Assembly: GCF_002933855.1 (NCBI RefSeq)
Contig: NZ_BFAQ01000015.1
Span: forward strand, 62,001 to 126,000
DNA: 64,000 nucleotides
Source: Vibrio penaeicida
Lineage (GTDB): Bacteria; Pseudomonadota; Gammaproteobacteria; Enterobacterales; Vibrionaceae
Direction of reading: 5' to 3'
Part shown: piece after piece, positions 38,088 through 46,278 of the stretch
Layout of the letters: each line of letters opens with the position of its first letter
How positions within the stretch are numbered: position 1 is the stretch's first letter
Translations under genes and position numbers: made by a program
Notes under the pieces: model-generated
Seen by the model: only the letters and a program-made list of their open reading frames with translations
The model's database searches: none
What the model was told of the DNA's origin: nothing

Positions 38088-38736
38088 TCAACTGATACCC
38101 CAATCCGCGGCGCGTTTGAATGTGTCCTGTTCCCATTTTCTTGCGAACCCGATTCACTAACACCTCAATCACGTTAGAATTGTGCTCGAAGTCCATCTGA
38201 TAAAGATGTTCGGTCAATGTGGACTTTGATACGACTTCACCTTGATGGTTCATGAGATAGGCGAGCAATCGATATTCAAGAGAGCTAAGGTCAAGGTGTG
38301 CCCCTTTTAAGGTTGCTCGTTGCGTAGAGGTATCAAGTTCAATTTGTCCGCACTTTAAAACGGAACTGGCGTGACCATTTGATCGACGAACAAGCGCTTC
38401 AATTCGCGCAAGCAATTCTTCCATTTCAAATGGCTTGACCAAATAATCATCAGCCCCAGCTCGAAGACCCGTAACTTTCTCGCGCCATGTATCTCTTGCG
38501 GTAAGGATAATAACGGGCATTTTATTACCGGAACGTCGCCACTCCATCAAAACACTCAGCCCATCTTTTCCCGGTAACCCAAGATCTAAAATAGCAATGT
38601 CATAATCTTCAGTGTCACCATGAAACCAAGCATCATTGCCATCATGAGTCACATCCACGATGAATCCATGCCCAGACAACGAATCTGAGATTTGTCCTGC
38701 TGCTTGAATGTTGTCTTCTACTATTAGTGCTCTCAT
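38074..38736 (-). CDS. OmpR-family response regulator (PmrA/QseB-like)
   Basis: 220 residues. The receiver domain has acidic residues VEDN, the phosphorylated Asp in AILDLGLPG (Asp51), a Thr in ILTAR and a Lys in LVKPFE. The OmpR winged helix follows (LSSLEYRLLAYLMNHQGEVVSKSTLTEHLYQ, then NVIEVLVNRVRKKM). Members of this group bind 11-bp-spaced CTTAA-type direct repeats; CTTAC-N6-CTTAC pairs occur in this locus's own promoter region. Its ATG abuts the stop of the acidic secreted protein (TAAATG), implying coupled translation. Confidence 0.92.
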   Translation of the reverse strand: MRALIVEDNIQAAGQISDSLSGHGFIVDVTHDGNDAWFHGDTEDYDIAILDLGLPGKDGLSVLMEWRRSGNKMPVIILTARDTWREKVTGLRAGADDYLVKPFEMEELLARIEALVRRSNGHASSVLKCGQIELDTSTQRATLKGAHLDLSSLEYRLLAYLMNHQGEVVSKSTLTEHLYQMDFEHNSNVIEVLVNRVRKKMGTGHIQTRRGLGYQLNEQD

Positions 38737-39168
38737 TTAATCGTCGTCGCCATCATCATCGTCATCATCGTCATTATCATCGTCTCGATCACCACTGCCA
38801 CTAGATGCCCCTCCGCTTGAACTGCCACTTTTATTTTGGTTACTGTTATCTCTATCAGAGCTCGAGCTACCAGTATGCAAAGGTTTATCTTCAGCAAGCA
38901 GCTCAAAAGTGTCAGCATTGTAGACTCTGGTCACTACTCGACCTCGTGCGTCTAAAACCTTCAACTCAAAAGAGGGCTGACAATCACTTGTTCCTGCAGA
39001 CGCTTTCAACAAGGTTTCCCCTGCACTTTTCGCCTTTGCTTTCATGCCTTTCATAAATTTAAAAAACGAACTGGCGGATGGCTTTACTTCACAATTAGCC
39101 AACACCAGATTTGGCGATCCGGTTATCAACAAAATGCTAGTAATGAACATGGCGGTTCGTTTATTCAA
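38737..39168 (-). CDS. Secreted acidic protein with poly-aspartate tail, first gene of the two-component operon
   Basis: 143 residues starting at a TTG with AAAGGT upstream. The signal peptide ends LVLA-N near residue 24. The middle has a PepSY-like segment (FELKVLDARGRVVTRVYNADTFELLAED), and two cysteines may pair. The C-terminus is a Ser/Gly-rich linker and then a run of aspartates (DDDN, seven D, G, DDD). Such a tail is a natural low-affinity site for Ca2+/Mg2+ or cationic peptides. It lies directly upstream of the response regulator, and a ligand-presenting or buffering accessory for the kinase is plausible. The specific function is unproven. Confidence 0.7.
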   Translation of the reverse strand: MNKRTAMFITSILLITGSPNLVLANCEVKPSASSFFKFMKGMKAKAKSAGETLLKASAGTSDCQPSFELKVLDARGRVVTRVYNADTFELLAEDKPLHTGSSSSDRDNSNQNKSGSSSGGASSGSGDRDDDNDDDDDDDGDDD

Positions 39169-39219
39169 TTCACATACCTTTATCGAGAAAATTCTCAGCG
39201 TCTAATATACCAAGACAAC

Positions 39220-39235
39220 CTTACAAAGAGCTTAC
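39220..39235 (-). promoter_or_regulatory. CTTAC-N6-CTTAC direct repeat near the two-component operon start
   Basis: CTTAC at 39220-39224 and 39231-39235, 11 bp apart, the spacing bound by OmpR/PmrA-family dimers. It lies about 50 bp upstream of the acidic-protein start and suggests autoregulation. Confidence 0.55.
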
Positions 39236-39332
39236 GGCTTTCATTAAATCATGGATAGAAAAAAGCCAAAAAATTAAAAAGTAAGAATTAATTAACCATA
39301 ACAATCAAAAAGTTAAACGAGGTTTTTAGAAG

Positions 39333-39348
39333 CTTACTGAAACCTTAC
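39333..39348 (+). promoter_or_regulatory. CTTAC-N6-CTTAC direct repeat upstream of the DUF1611-like gene
   Basis: CTTAC at 39333-39337 and 39344-39348, again 11 bp apart, about 85 bp before the start codon at 39432. It has the same form as the 39220-39235 repeat across the same divergent region. Confidence 0.55.
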
Positions 39349-39431
39349 ATGCTCTATAAGCTTTATGTCAGCAACTGCTCACTACAATGGCTCCCCGTTG
39401 AAGTAACACACTAATTTATTTGGAGAGCATC

Positions 39432-40490
39432 ATGATTTCACTAAACCAATCTCAACGCATTGTTTCCGCTAAACGTTCTTTCGTAACTCGACGTGTACCA
39501 ATCGAGCTGATGCAAACACTTGTTACTGGCATTCAAACACCTAAAGCTGGAGACCTTGTGTTAGCGAAAGTCACTTTGCTTGGACACCATAAACGCAGCG
39601 AACGTGTTGATGGTCGTCGTGCCACTTTATTCCAGGGCGACGAAGTCATTTTGGCATACGGCAATCGATACGCCCCCGATCAATTCGAAGCGATTGTTCC
39701 AGACTCTATGGAACCATGCCACATGGTGGCCGCTGGTGGTATTGCAGGCAAGGCGTTGAGTTGGCACCATAAAATTGATTTTCCTACAGAAATCACTCCA
39801 ATAGGGCTCATTGGTAACGCAGAAGGAAAAATCATTAATTTATCTGATTTTTCTGTCCATCCACCAGCAACAACACAACTTATTCCCAATGTAGTGGTGG
39901 TTGGTACGTCAATGAATGCCGGAAAAACCACCTCAGCAGCACATATTATTCACGGACTAACCAAAGCTGGTTATCAAGTTGGAGCAATGAAAGTAACAGG
40001 AACTGGTGCTGGTGGCGATCTATGGCTAATGCAAGACGCAGGAGCCCACTCTGCTATTGACTTTACTGACGCTGGCTACCCAACGTCATTTAACGTTAAG
40101 TTAAACGAACTTAATGACATTGTAGAAAAGTTATCAGCTGAACTTATTCACCGAGGATGTAACGCCATCGTCGTAGAGATTGCCGACGGCGTATACCAAC
40201 GCGAAACTCGTGCTTTGCTACAAAACCCAAGTTTTAAAGCAAATTACCGAAACATTGTATTTACAGCCAGAGAGTCTCTTGGCGCAACATCAGGTGCTCA
40301 ATGGTTAACCGATCAGGGTTACTACGTTCCAGCAATCAGCGGCATGATTTGCGCCTCTCCATTGGCACACCGTGAAGCAGCAAAGCAAATTGATGTGCCT
40401 GTTTACGGATTGGAACAATTAGTCGAACCGCGCATCGCCAAATCTCTACTTAACTTTCCCGTTGCTTTAGAAGAAAAAATCTCGGCATGA
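39432..40490 (+). CDS. P-loop NTPase, DUF1611-like, unknown function
   Basis: 352 residues. The ATG at 39432 follows GGAGAG; a TTG four codons earlier is less likely. The N-terminal 150 residues are mainly beta. The C-terminal half has a P-loop GTSMNAGKTT (158-167) and continues AGYQVGAMKVTGTGAGGDLW and VVEIADGVYQRET, a pattern like the C-terminal domain of DUF1611 proteins. Some relatives act on D-amino acid or cell-wall metabolites, but this subgroup has no role I can name. Its stop overlaps the start of the ABC gene (ATGA), so the two are coupled. Confidence 0.75.
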   Translation: MISLNQSQRIVSAKRSFVTRRVPIELMQTLVTGIQTPKAGDLVLAKVTLLGHHKRSERVDGRRATLFQGDEVILAYGNRYAPDQFEAIVPDSMEPCHMVAAGGIAGKALSWHHKIDFPTEITPIGLIGNAEGKIINLSDFSVHPPATTQLIPNVVVVGTSMNAGKTTSAAHIIHGLTKAGYQVGAMKVTGTGAGGDLWLMQDAGAHSAIDFTDAGYPTSFNVKLNELNDIVEKLSAELIHRGCNAIVVEIADGVYQRETRALLQNPSFKANYRNIVFTARESLGATSGAQWLTDQGYYVPAISGMICASPLAHREAAKQIDVPVYGLEQLVEPRIAKSLLNFPVALEEKISA

Positions 40491-42007
40491 AGCTAACGCC
40501 CTTATGCCAGGGAGTGAGAACTCGCTGGCTACTTCTTCTTGTTGCGACAGGAGTGGTGATTGCCTCTCTGAATATCTTTAGCCTGTTATTGCTTAAACAT
40601 CTTTGGCAAAGCAAATGGGATTTGCTTCTACTCAGCCTATTTCTCACATCATCTGTGAGTATTTTCCTATTTAGCTTAGTAGAAGCTTTCCTAGCTGAAC
40701 GTTTAGGTCAACACTACTTAAAAGATGTTCGCCACCAGCTCTATATCACTTTGATGTCCGCTCCTGATTATCAAGCCCCCAAAAGGTTAGGAGTAATGAT
40801 GACGCGCCTCATTACCGACAGCAGTAATATCAAAAATTGGGCAAGCCAAGGTGCAGCCAAGTTAGCTACACATGGATGCTCTACACTCGGTTATTTGGGA
40901 TTGCTGATAACATTGTGGGGAAACACTGGAGGATTGATTGCAGGGATTATTGTCGTTGTTTTCATTGTTACTGCGATAATTAGCCCGACACTTTTTAACT
41001 TAGCCCGCAATATTAGACGAGACCGAGGGAGGCTTAGTGGGCACTTATGTGAGCGAATTGTTTCGTATCGATGCGTCAATCAATTTAGGCAGATAAAACG
41101 TGAAGGCAGAAGATTAAATCGCGCCAGCGATAAACTTGCCAAAACTTCAGTTAATGAATTTGTTCTTCAAGCATTCTTGACCCAGCAAACTGTATTTTGG
41201 CTTCCCGTTACACTAGCAGGCTTGATTGTCACTTTCGTATGGCAACAAGACACGAAAAATGAAGATATCGCCACGCTGCTTTTGGTTTTAGGGCTGTTGT
41301 TCAACTCTGTGAGGGAAGTATTGATCAGTTGGGGATATGCCATCACATATGTCGTAGCTAAACAAAGGCTTGAGCTTGCCATGTCACATGCAATGGCAAT
41401 TCGACCCCATCGCGACAAGCGTTTAACTCATAATCAGGCACACAGCATCAAGTTAAAGCAGTTAAAAATGGATGCTCATTCAGAATCCATCACCCAAGTA
41501 TTTTCTTCTGGTGAGGTTATAAAACTTAGGGGTTGGCGAAGTTCAGAGCGAAGTCGGCTTTGTCGAATATTGACTGGAAATGAGCAGCCAATAGAAGGAG
41601 GGGTCGTTGTGTCAGGTCGAAAATTGGAGTGGCTAAACCCAGATTCTATCTCTAAAAGCATCATTCACATTAATGACAACAGCAAACTCTTTAGAGGATC
41701 AATTCTAACCAATATCCGTTATGGAAAACGTAAAGCGACAGAGAAAGAAATTCGACGAGTTTGCCAGGTGGTTGATCTATCCCTCGATCTATTGAATGTG
41801 CCTGTGCTCGAATTTGGCGTAGGTATCAATTCAGAATTAACCGATAAAGTACTAATCGCTCGCTCACTACTCCTGCAACCAAGATTAATATTGCTTGATC
41901 GTCTGTCTATTTTAAACAATACCGACCTTTTAAATATATTAGAGAACTTTGCCGGGTCAGAAACCTTTACGTTACTGCTAACTCATTCAGAGCAAACAAT
42001 ACAATAA
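40487..42007 (+). CDS. ABC exporter-like protein with degenerate ATPase domain
   Basis: 506 residues. The first ~290 form a six-helix exporter membrane domain (LLLLVATGVVIASLNIFSLLLL, LLLLSLFLTSSVSIFLFSLV, and so on). The nucleotide-binding part (about 330-506) aligns with ABC ATPases but has lost the catalytic motifs. Walker A is GWRSSERSRL instead of GxxGxGKST, the LSGGQ signature is replaced by a shortened ELTDK, and Walker B keeps Asp (LILLDR) but has Arg where the catalytic Glu belongs. The reading frame is intact and codon use is normal, so this looks like a maintained pseudo-ATPase, not a decaying gene. It is coupled to an intact P-loop protein upstream. A palindrome (42008-42027) follows. 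Confidence 0.8.
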   Translation: MKLTPLCQGVRTRWLLLLVATGVVIASLNIFSLLLLKHLWQSKWDLLLLSLFLTSSVSIFLFSLVEAFLAERLGQHYLKDVRHQLYITLMSAPDYQAPKRLGVMMTRLITDSSNIKNWASQGAAKLATHGCSTLGYLGLLITLWGNTGGLIAGIIVVVFIVTAIISPTLFNLARNIRRDRGRLSGHLCERIVSYRCVNQFRQIKREGRRLNRASDKLAKTSVNEFVLQAFLTQQTVFWLPVTLAGLIVTFVWQQDTKNEDIATLLLVLGLLFNSVREVLISWGYAITYVVAKQRLELAMSHAMAIRPHRDKRLTHNQAHSIKLKQLKMDAHSESITQVFSSGEVIKLRGWRSSERSRLCRILTGNEQPIEGGVVVSGRKLEWLNPDSISKSIIHINDNSKLFRGSILTNIRYGKRKATEKEIRRVCQVVDLSLDLLNVPVLEFGVGINSELTDKVLIARSLLLQPRLILLDRLSILNNTDLLNILENFAGSETFTLLLTHSEQTIQ

Positions 42008-42027
42008 GGGGAAGCATATGCTTCCCC
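42008..42027. terminator. Palindrome between convergent genes
   Basis: GGGGAAGCAT pairs perfectly with ATGCTTCCCC, directly after the ABC gene and about 40 bases from the convergent SH3b gene stop. There is no long T-run; probably a shared weak terminator. Confidence 0.5.
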
Positions 42028-42063
42028 CTAGTCAACAATTCACACCAACTTAGTCACACCAAT

Positions 42064-42864
42064 TTAGTTTGATGCTTTTACAATTCGGGCACTGCCTTCT
42101 TCAATATACCAAGAGCCTTGCTGCTTCTGGCACGCAGTAAATTCGCCAAACTGCACTTTCTCATCACGAGAGAATGAGTATTGTAAATCTCGGCATACGT
42201 AACTGCCTGCTAACACGGACGTTTCTTTATCTGTCTCTAAGTGTTTTTGGATCCCAACTTTAGAAACAATTAAATCCTGCGGTGGACCTGCTAGCGTAAT
42301 GTAATCATGATGTACGTAACCGCGAACATCACCTTCTTGCTCAACCAAAACCCAAGGTTTTCCGCTTGCCTGAGCTAGCACATTAAAGGCTTCACCTTTT
42401 TGTAACTGACCAATTTTTTGGCTGGATTGTCTTGGACCCGTTCTTAAATTAAGCGCTGTTGTCGTCTCATGCGTCAAACCAACAAACGTTAAATTTTGTG
42501 CGGTATCTACCGTTTCTTCAACCGGGTAATGAACTTCAACGGATTGAACTTCTGGAGAGGCCACTTTGATCAGCCATTTTGCGCTATTTGATGAATCAAT
42601 GCCTTGCCACTCATTGGTGCCTTGAGATTCCAGAGCTTCAATAGACTGCTTTAAGAATTGATCTCGCGCTTCCTGACTCAAAAACGCGTCTAGTTGCGTA
42701 CTAACCAAACCTGAACTTGTACTACCAGACACTTTGTTAGCAGAAGCTGCATTCGAATTTGTTCCGGTACTTTGACATCCTGTCAGCAGGATCAATCCTG
42801 CACACCCGATAAGACTTTTAATGGAAAGTGGGCGTAATTGAATTTTGCGTTTCTGCCATGACAT
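42064..42864 (-). CDS. SH3b-domain lipoprotein (paralogue of 35924-36739)
   Basis: 266 residues from the ATG at 42864 (AAGGA upstream, lipoprotein signal following); a longer frame to 43014 lacks such support. Lipobox LTGC, Cys30. The SH3 domain LNLRTGPRQSSQKIGQLQKGEAF ... GDVRGYVHHDYI and the C-terminal CRDLQY...ACQKQQGSWYIE segment match the other lipoprotein almost end to end, including the DAFLSQ-RDQFLKQ region. Single gene on its own promoter. The pair flanks the DUF1611-like/ABC genes and the two-component operon, suggesting one functional set. Confidence 0.8.
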   Translation of the reverse strand: MSWQKRKIQLRPLSIKSLIGCAGLILLTGCQSTGTNSNAASANKVSGSTSSGLVSTQLDAFLSQEARDQFLKQSIEALESQGTNEWQGIDSSNSAKWLIKVASPEVQSVEVHYPVEETVDTAQNLTFVGLTHETTTALNLRTGPRQSSQKIGQLQKGEAFNVLAQASGKPWVLVEQEGDVRGYVHHDYITLAGPPQDLIVSKVGIQKHLETDKETSVLAGSYVCRDLQYSFSRDEKVQFGEFTACQKQQGSWYIEEGSARIVKASN

Positions 42865-43117
42865 TGATATTGGGTCCTTATATTTTCTGTTCGGCAAGCT
42901 AAGTGTTACTTGCTTCAATACGCATCTCTTGGTATCAACGCTCATGCTTTTCGTTCTTTGCCAGCCAAGCGAAGAATCATGGTAAAACCAATGAGCAACC
43001 GATTTGATATGCATTTAGATAAGCCATCGTAACATATGCATATGGTGTATTTACATACTATTGATATTCAAGTGCAACAAACATCAAAATTATTATTTTT
43101 AGAGTCAAATCACGACG

Positions 43118-43139
43118 AAAGGGGGATTCTTCCCCCTTT
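43118..43139. terminator. Hairpin downstream of the RND operon
   Basis: AAAGGGGGA pairs with TCCCCCTTT around a 4-nt loop, about 35 bases beyond the RND stop codon on the minus strand. T-tracts are short on both sides. Confidence 0.6.
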
Positions 43140-43173
43140 ATTGCTTTTACATGAATATTTTATGATTTCTGCG

Positions 43174-46100
43174 TTAATGAATATCTTGGTGTTTACGCAC
43201 CAATCCAAAATCCGCTAGTACTGCATACGCAGCAGGAATCATAAACAGCACCAATAGTGTAGAGGCAAATATGCCAAATACAATGGATATTACCAGTGGT
43301 TGTATCACTTGAGCTTGAAGGCTCGTTTCTATAAGCAACGGTAATAGACCAGCAGCGGTGGTAATTGACGTCAAGAATACCGCACGGAAACGCTCCCTGC
43401 TTGCTTTTACCACCGATTCGTACACAGAATCACCTTCATCAACATGGTGCCGTATGTATTGAACCAGAAGAATAGAGTCATTCACAACAATTCCTGCCAA
43501 TGAAACAAATCCCATGATGCTTGGCATACTTAAAGAATGCCCTAACAAGAAGTGCCCCCAGATAACACCAATTAACGCCAAGGGTATCGCCACCATAACC
43601 ACAAACGGTTCCATGTAACTGCGGAACTGGTAACTCAAGATAATGAAAACACCAAATAGACCGAGCAAGAACCCACTTGCAATTGAGCTGCCTGTTTTGG
43701 CGGCATCTTCTGCCTCACCTTCGAAGTCAAATCTTAACCCTGGATACTTCGCCATTAACTTGGGTGCTTCTTCTTTTTGGAACTGGGTAATAATCTCTGA
43801 CGAGCTGGCTTTTGAATTATCTACGTCACCGTAAACACTGATCGTTCTCAAGCCATCCACTCTCTGGATTCGTACATAATTACGTTGGAAATCTAATGTG
43901 GCGATAGCCCCAAGTGGAATTTGAGAGCCATCCGACTTTATAATGGGAAAATTCGCGAGCTGCTGCAGATCGCCAGCCTGCTTTTTATCGAGCTGAACGT
44001 CGATCTTTATGTTTTCCACTCCAATTTGAATTTCATCTGCGGTTTGACCAAAAAAAGCAGAGCGCAATTGCCCAGCGATCATTTGCCCGTTAACCCCAAA
44101 TGTTTCCGCTCCCTGACGCAGCTTCACTAGTATTTCTTCTTTGCCGAGTCTCATATCATCCAACACACCATGCACGCCATCAAACTCATTGAGATAACTC
44201 TGCATTTCAATTGATGCAGATTTTAGTGCCGACAGGTCATCATGTTTGGCTCGAATCTCTATCGCCCGCCCGCCCGGTCCCATCGTAGGTTGCTTGAACA
44301 CAAGTGACACTGGTTGGGCAAGCTCTCCCACTTCATTGCGCCATGCTTCGACAAATTCATCAATCAAAGTATTGCGCGACTCTGCCCCCAGAAGATCTAA
44401 CCGTACCGTAGCCAAGTGCGGACCTGATTCGTCTGCATCTGCATTGACGTTATAACTGCTAGTGACATGTTGAACTAACGTTCTTCCACCTTCGACTCGT
44501 TCACTCCAATCGCGGTTTAGCTTTTCTGCCGCTAGCACAATATGATCAACGACCGCCTCGGTTTGGCTTAACGAAGCCCCTGGAGGAAGAATGATGCGTG
44601 CCTCTGCAATGTCGCCATCTAAATCAGGAAACGGTACAAACTTCACTACACCACCCGCCAACATGGCAACAGATGCTAGCAAGGTCGCCAATACGCCTCC
44701 TAAAAAGGCATAACGCCACTCCACCACTTTGGTCACAGCAGATACCAATTGGTTGTTGCGGAAACTCTCAAAACGTTCAAGCAGTACTCGCTTGAATTTT
44801 AATGGTGGACGATCATTTTTTTGCTTGTGCAATGAGTGGGATAAATGATTCGGTAGAATCAAAAACGCTTCGACAAGGCTTAAACACAAAACCAAAATGA
44901 GTACTTGAGGAACCGCACGGAGCACTGCCCCCATCTCTCCTTCAAGAAACAGCAAGCTACCAAAAATACAGATAGTCGTTAGAAAGGAGGACAACACACC
45001 AGGAAAGACTTTACGTACACCGTTATACACGGCTTCATCAACACTTTGCCCACGATCCAAATGCGAAGCAATAGACTCTGCAATAACGATGGCATCATCC
45101 ATCATGATACCAATCGCCATCAACAGCCCAACCAAAGACATGATGTTAATGGAGAGCCCTAGGTTTGCCATCAAGAACATGCCGCCCAAGAAAGCAACTG
45201 GTAAACCGGCAGCAACCCAAAACGAGTAGCGAAAGCTAAAGAACAGCCACATTGTCGCAAACACCAACACGATCCCTTGCCAACCATTGGAGAGCATCAT
45301 ACTGAGTCGATCCCACAGAACAGAAGAGAGATCGTTGGTTAATTCCAGTGTGACGCCATCTGGTGCTACCGCTCGCTGCGCTTCAACAAATTCAGCAACC
45401 TGATCTTTTATTCTTAATGCATCATCTTCTTTATTTTTACTGATTTTCAGTACGGCAGAAGGCTGACCATCAAACAGCACTTTTTGTTCATCCAGCTCAA
45501 ACCTGTCGGTGATTGATGCAATATCAGCTAACCTGATGACACTACCATTCGGTGCTGAACCAACCACGATTTGGCTCAGCTCATTGGGCGTGATGCTTCG
45601 TTCGTCAAAACGAATAAGAAAATTTTTATCCGGTGTTTCTATATTCCCACTAGGAAGCTTGACGTTCTGCCTGCCAATTTGCTCTGCAATATCACCAACG
45701 CTTAGCCCTAATTGTCTTATTGCGATGGTATCTAGCTCCACTCGGTATTGGTGATCAGAAAAGCCACTTACATCTACCAGCGAAACGTCGTAATCCAACT
45801 TCAAGGTACGTTTAAGCTGCTCAGCATACGCTTTAAGCTCCGGCCAAGTGGTGTCGGCTGTAATAGCAACATCAACAACAGGTTCATTCCAATCCATTTC
45901 CCTTACAACAGGTGATTCAATCTCATCTGGGAAATCATTTATCGAGTTAATCTGAGTTTGAACATCCACCAGCATGCGACCGATATCCGCCCTTTCATTC
46001 AGCTTAAGAATCAATCGCGCTGAACCTTCTACCGCTTCACATCGAGTTTCTTCAATATTGGCTAGCCCATCAACGGCATCTTCCATCCGCACACACAAGC

Positions 46101-46278
46101 TTTCCTCCACTTCTTGAGGTGAAGCTCCTGGATAGGCAACTCCCGCCATAATAAATGGTGGAGAAAACTCAGGGAATGTCTCACGCTTTAACTTGGGTAG
46201 TGACGTAATTCCTATAATCAAAAGCCCCAGCATCAACAAATTAGCGGCAGTGGGGTGTCTAGCAAAAAATCGAATCAT
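43174..46278 (-). CDS. RND efflux transporter permease
   Basis: A 1034-residue proton-driven inner-membrane pump of the AcrB/MexB-like superfamily. TM1 (AANLLMLGLLIIGITSLPKL) is followed by the first large periplasmic loop (YPGASPQEVEE), TM2-6 with the proton-relay aspartates in MAIGIMMDDAIVIAES, a second periplasmic loop, and the closing TM bundle (GIVVNDSILLVQYIRHH, LTSITTAAGLLPLL). It overlaps the MFP gene by four bases (ATGA). Substrates are unknown. No outer-membrane TolC-type gene is in the operon, so it probably uses a shared TolC. Confidence 0.93.
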   Translation of the reverse strand: MIRFFARHPTAANLLMLGLLIIGITSLPKLKRETFPEFSPPFIMAGVAYPGASPQEVEESLCVRMEDAVDGLANIEETRCEAVEGSARLILKLNERADIGRMLVDVQTQINSINDFPDEIESPVVREMDWNEPVVDVAITADTTWPELKAYAEQLKRTLKLDYDVSLVDVSGFSDHQYRVELDTIAIRQLGLSVGDIAEQIGRQNVKLPSGNIETPDKNFLIRFDERSITPNELSQIVVGSAPNGSVIRLADIASITDRFELDEQKVLFDGQPSAVLKISKNKEDDALRIKDQVAEFVEAQRAVAPDGVTLELTNDLSSVLWDRLSMMLSNGWQGIVLVFATMWLFFSFRYSFWVAAGLPVAFLGGMFLMANLGLSINIMSLVGLLMAIGIMMDDAIVIAESIASHLDRGQSVDEAVYNGVRKVFPGVLSSFLTTICIFGSLLFLEGEMGAVLRAVPQVLILVLCLSLVEAFLILPNHLSHSLHKQKNDRPPLKFKRVLLERFESFRNNQLVSAVTKVVEWRYAFLGGVLATLLASVAMLAGGVVKFVPFPDLDGDIAEARIILPPGASLSQTEAVVDHIVLAAEKLNRDWSERVEGGRTLVQHVTSSYNVNADADESGPHLATVRLDLLGAESRNTLIDEFVEAWRNEVGELAQPVSLVFKQPTMGPGGRAIEIRAKHDDLSALKSASIEMQSYLNEFDGVHGVLDDMRLGKEEILVKLRQGAETFGVNGQMIAGQLRSAFFGQTADEIQIGVENIKIDVQLDKKQAGDLQQLANFPIIKSDGSQIPLGAIATLDFQRNYVRIQRVDGLRTISVYGDVDNSKASSSEIITQFQKEEAPKLMAKYPGLRFDFEGEAEDAAKTGSSIASGFLLGLFGVFIILSYQFRSYMEPFVVMVAIPLALIGVIWGHFLLGHSLSMPSIMGFVSLAGIVVNDSILLVQYIRHHVDEGDSVYESVVKASRERFRAVFLTSITTAAGLLPLLIETSLQAQVIQPLVISIVFGIFASTLLVLFMIPAAYAVLADFGLVRKHQDIH

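Noticed and set aside
38733..38918. A 61-codon frame overlapping the poly-Asp gene
   Set aside because: It is a shadow frame of the GAT/GAC tract (repeated Met/Thr/Ile codons) with no ribosome site.
39432..42007. P-loop protein plus ABC exporter as the missing maturation and export genes of the graspetide
   Set aside because: The P-loop fold is not ATP-grasp, the exporter has no C39 peptidase domain and a dead ATPase, and the pair lies 25 kb away under a different regulator.
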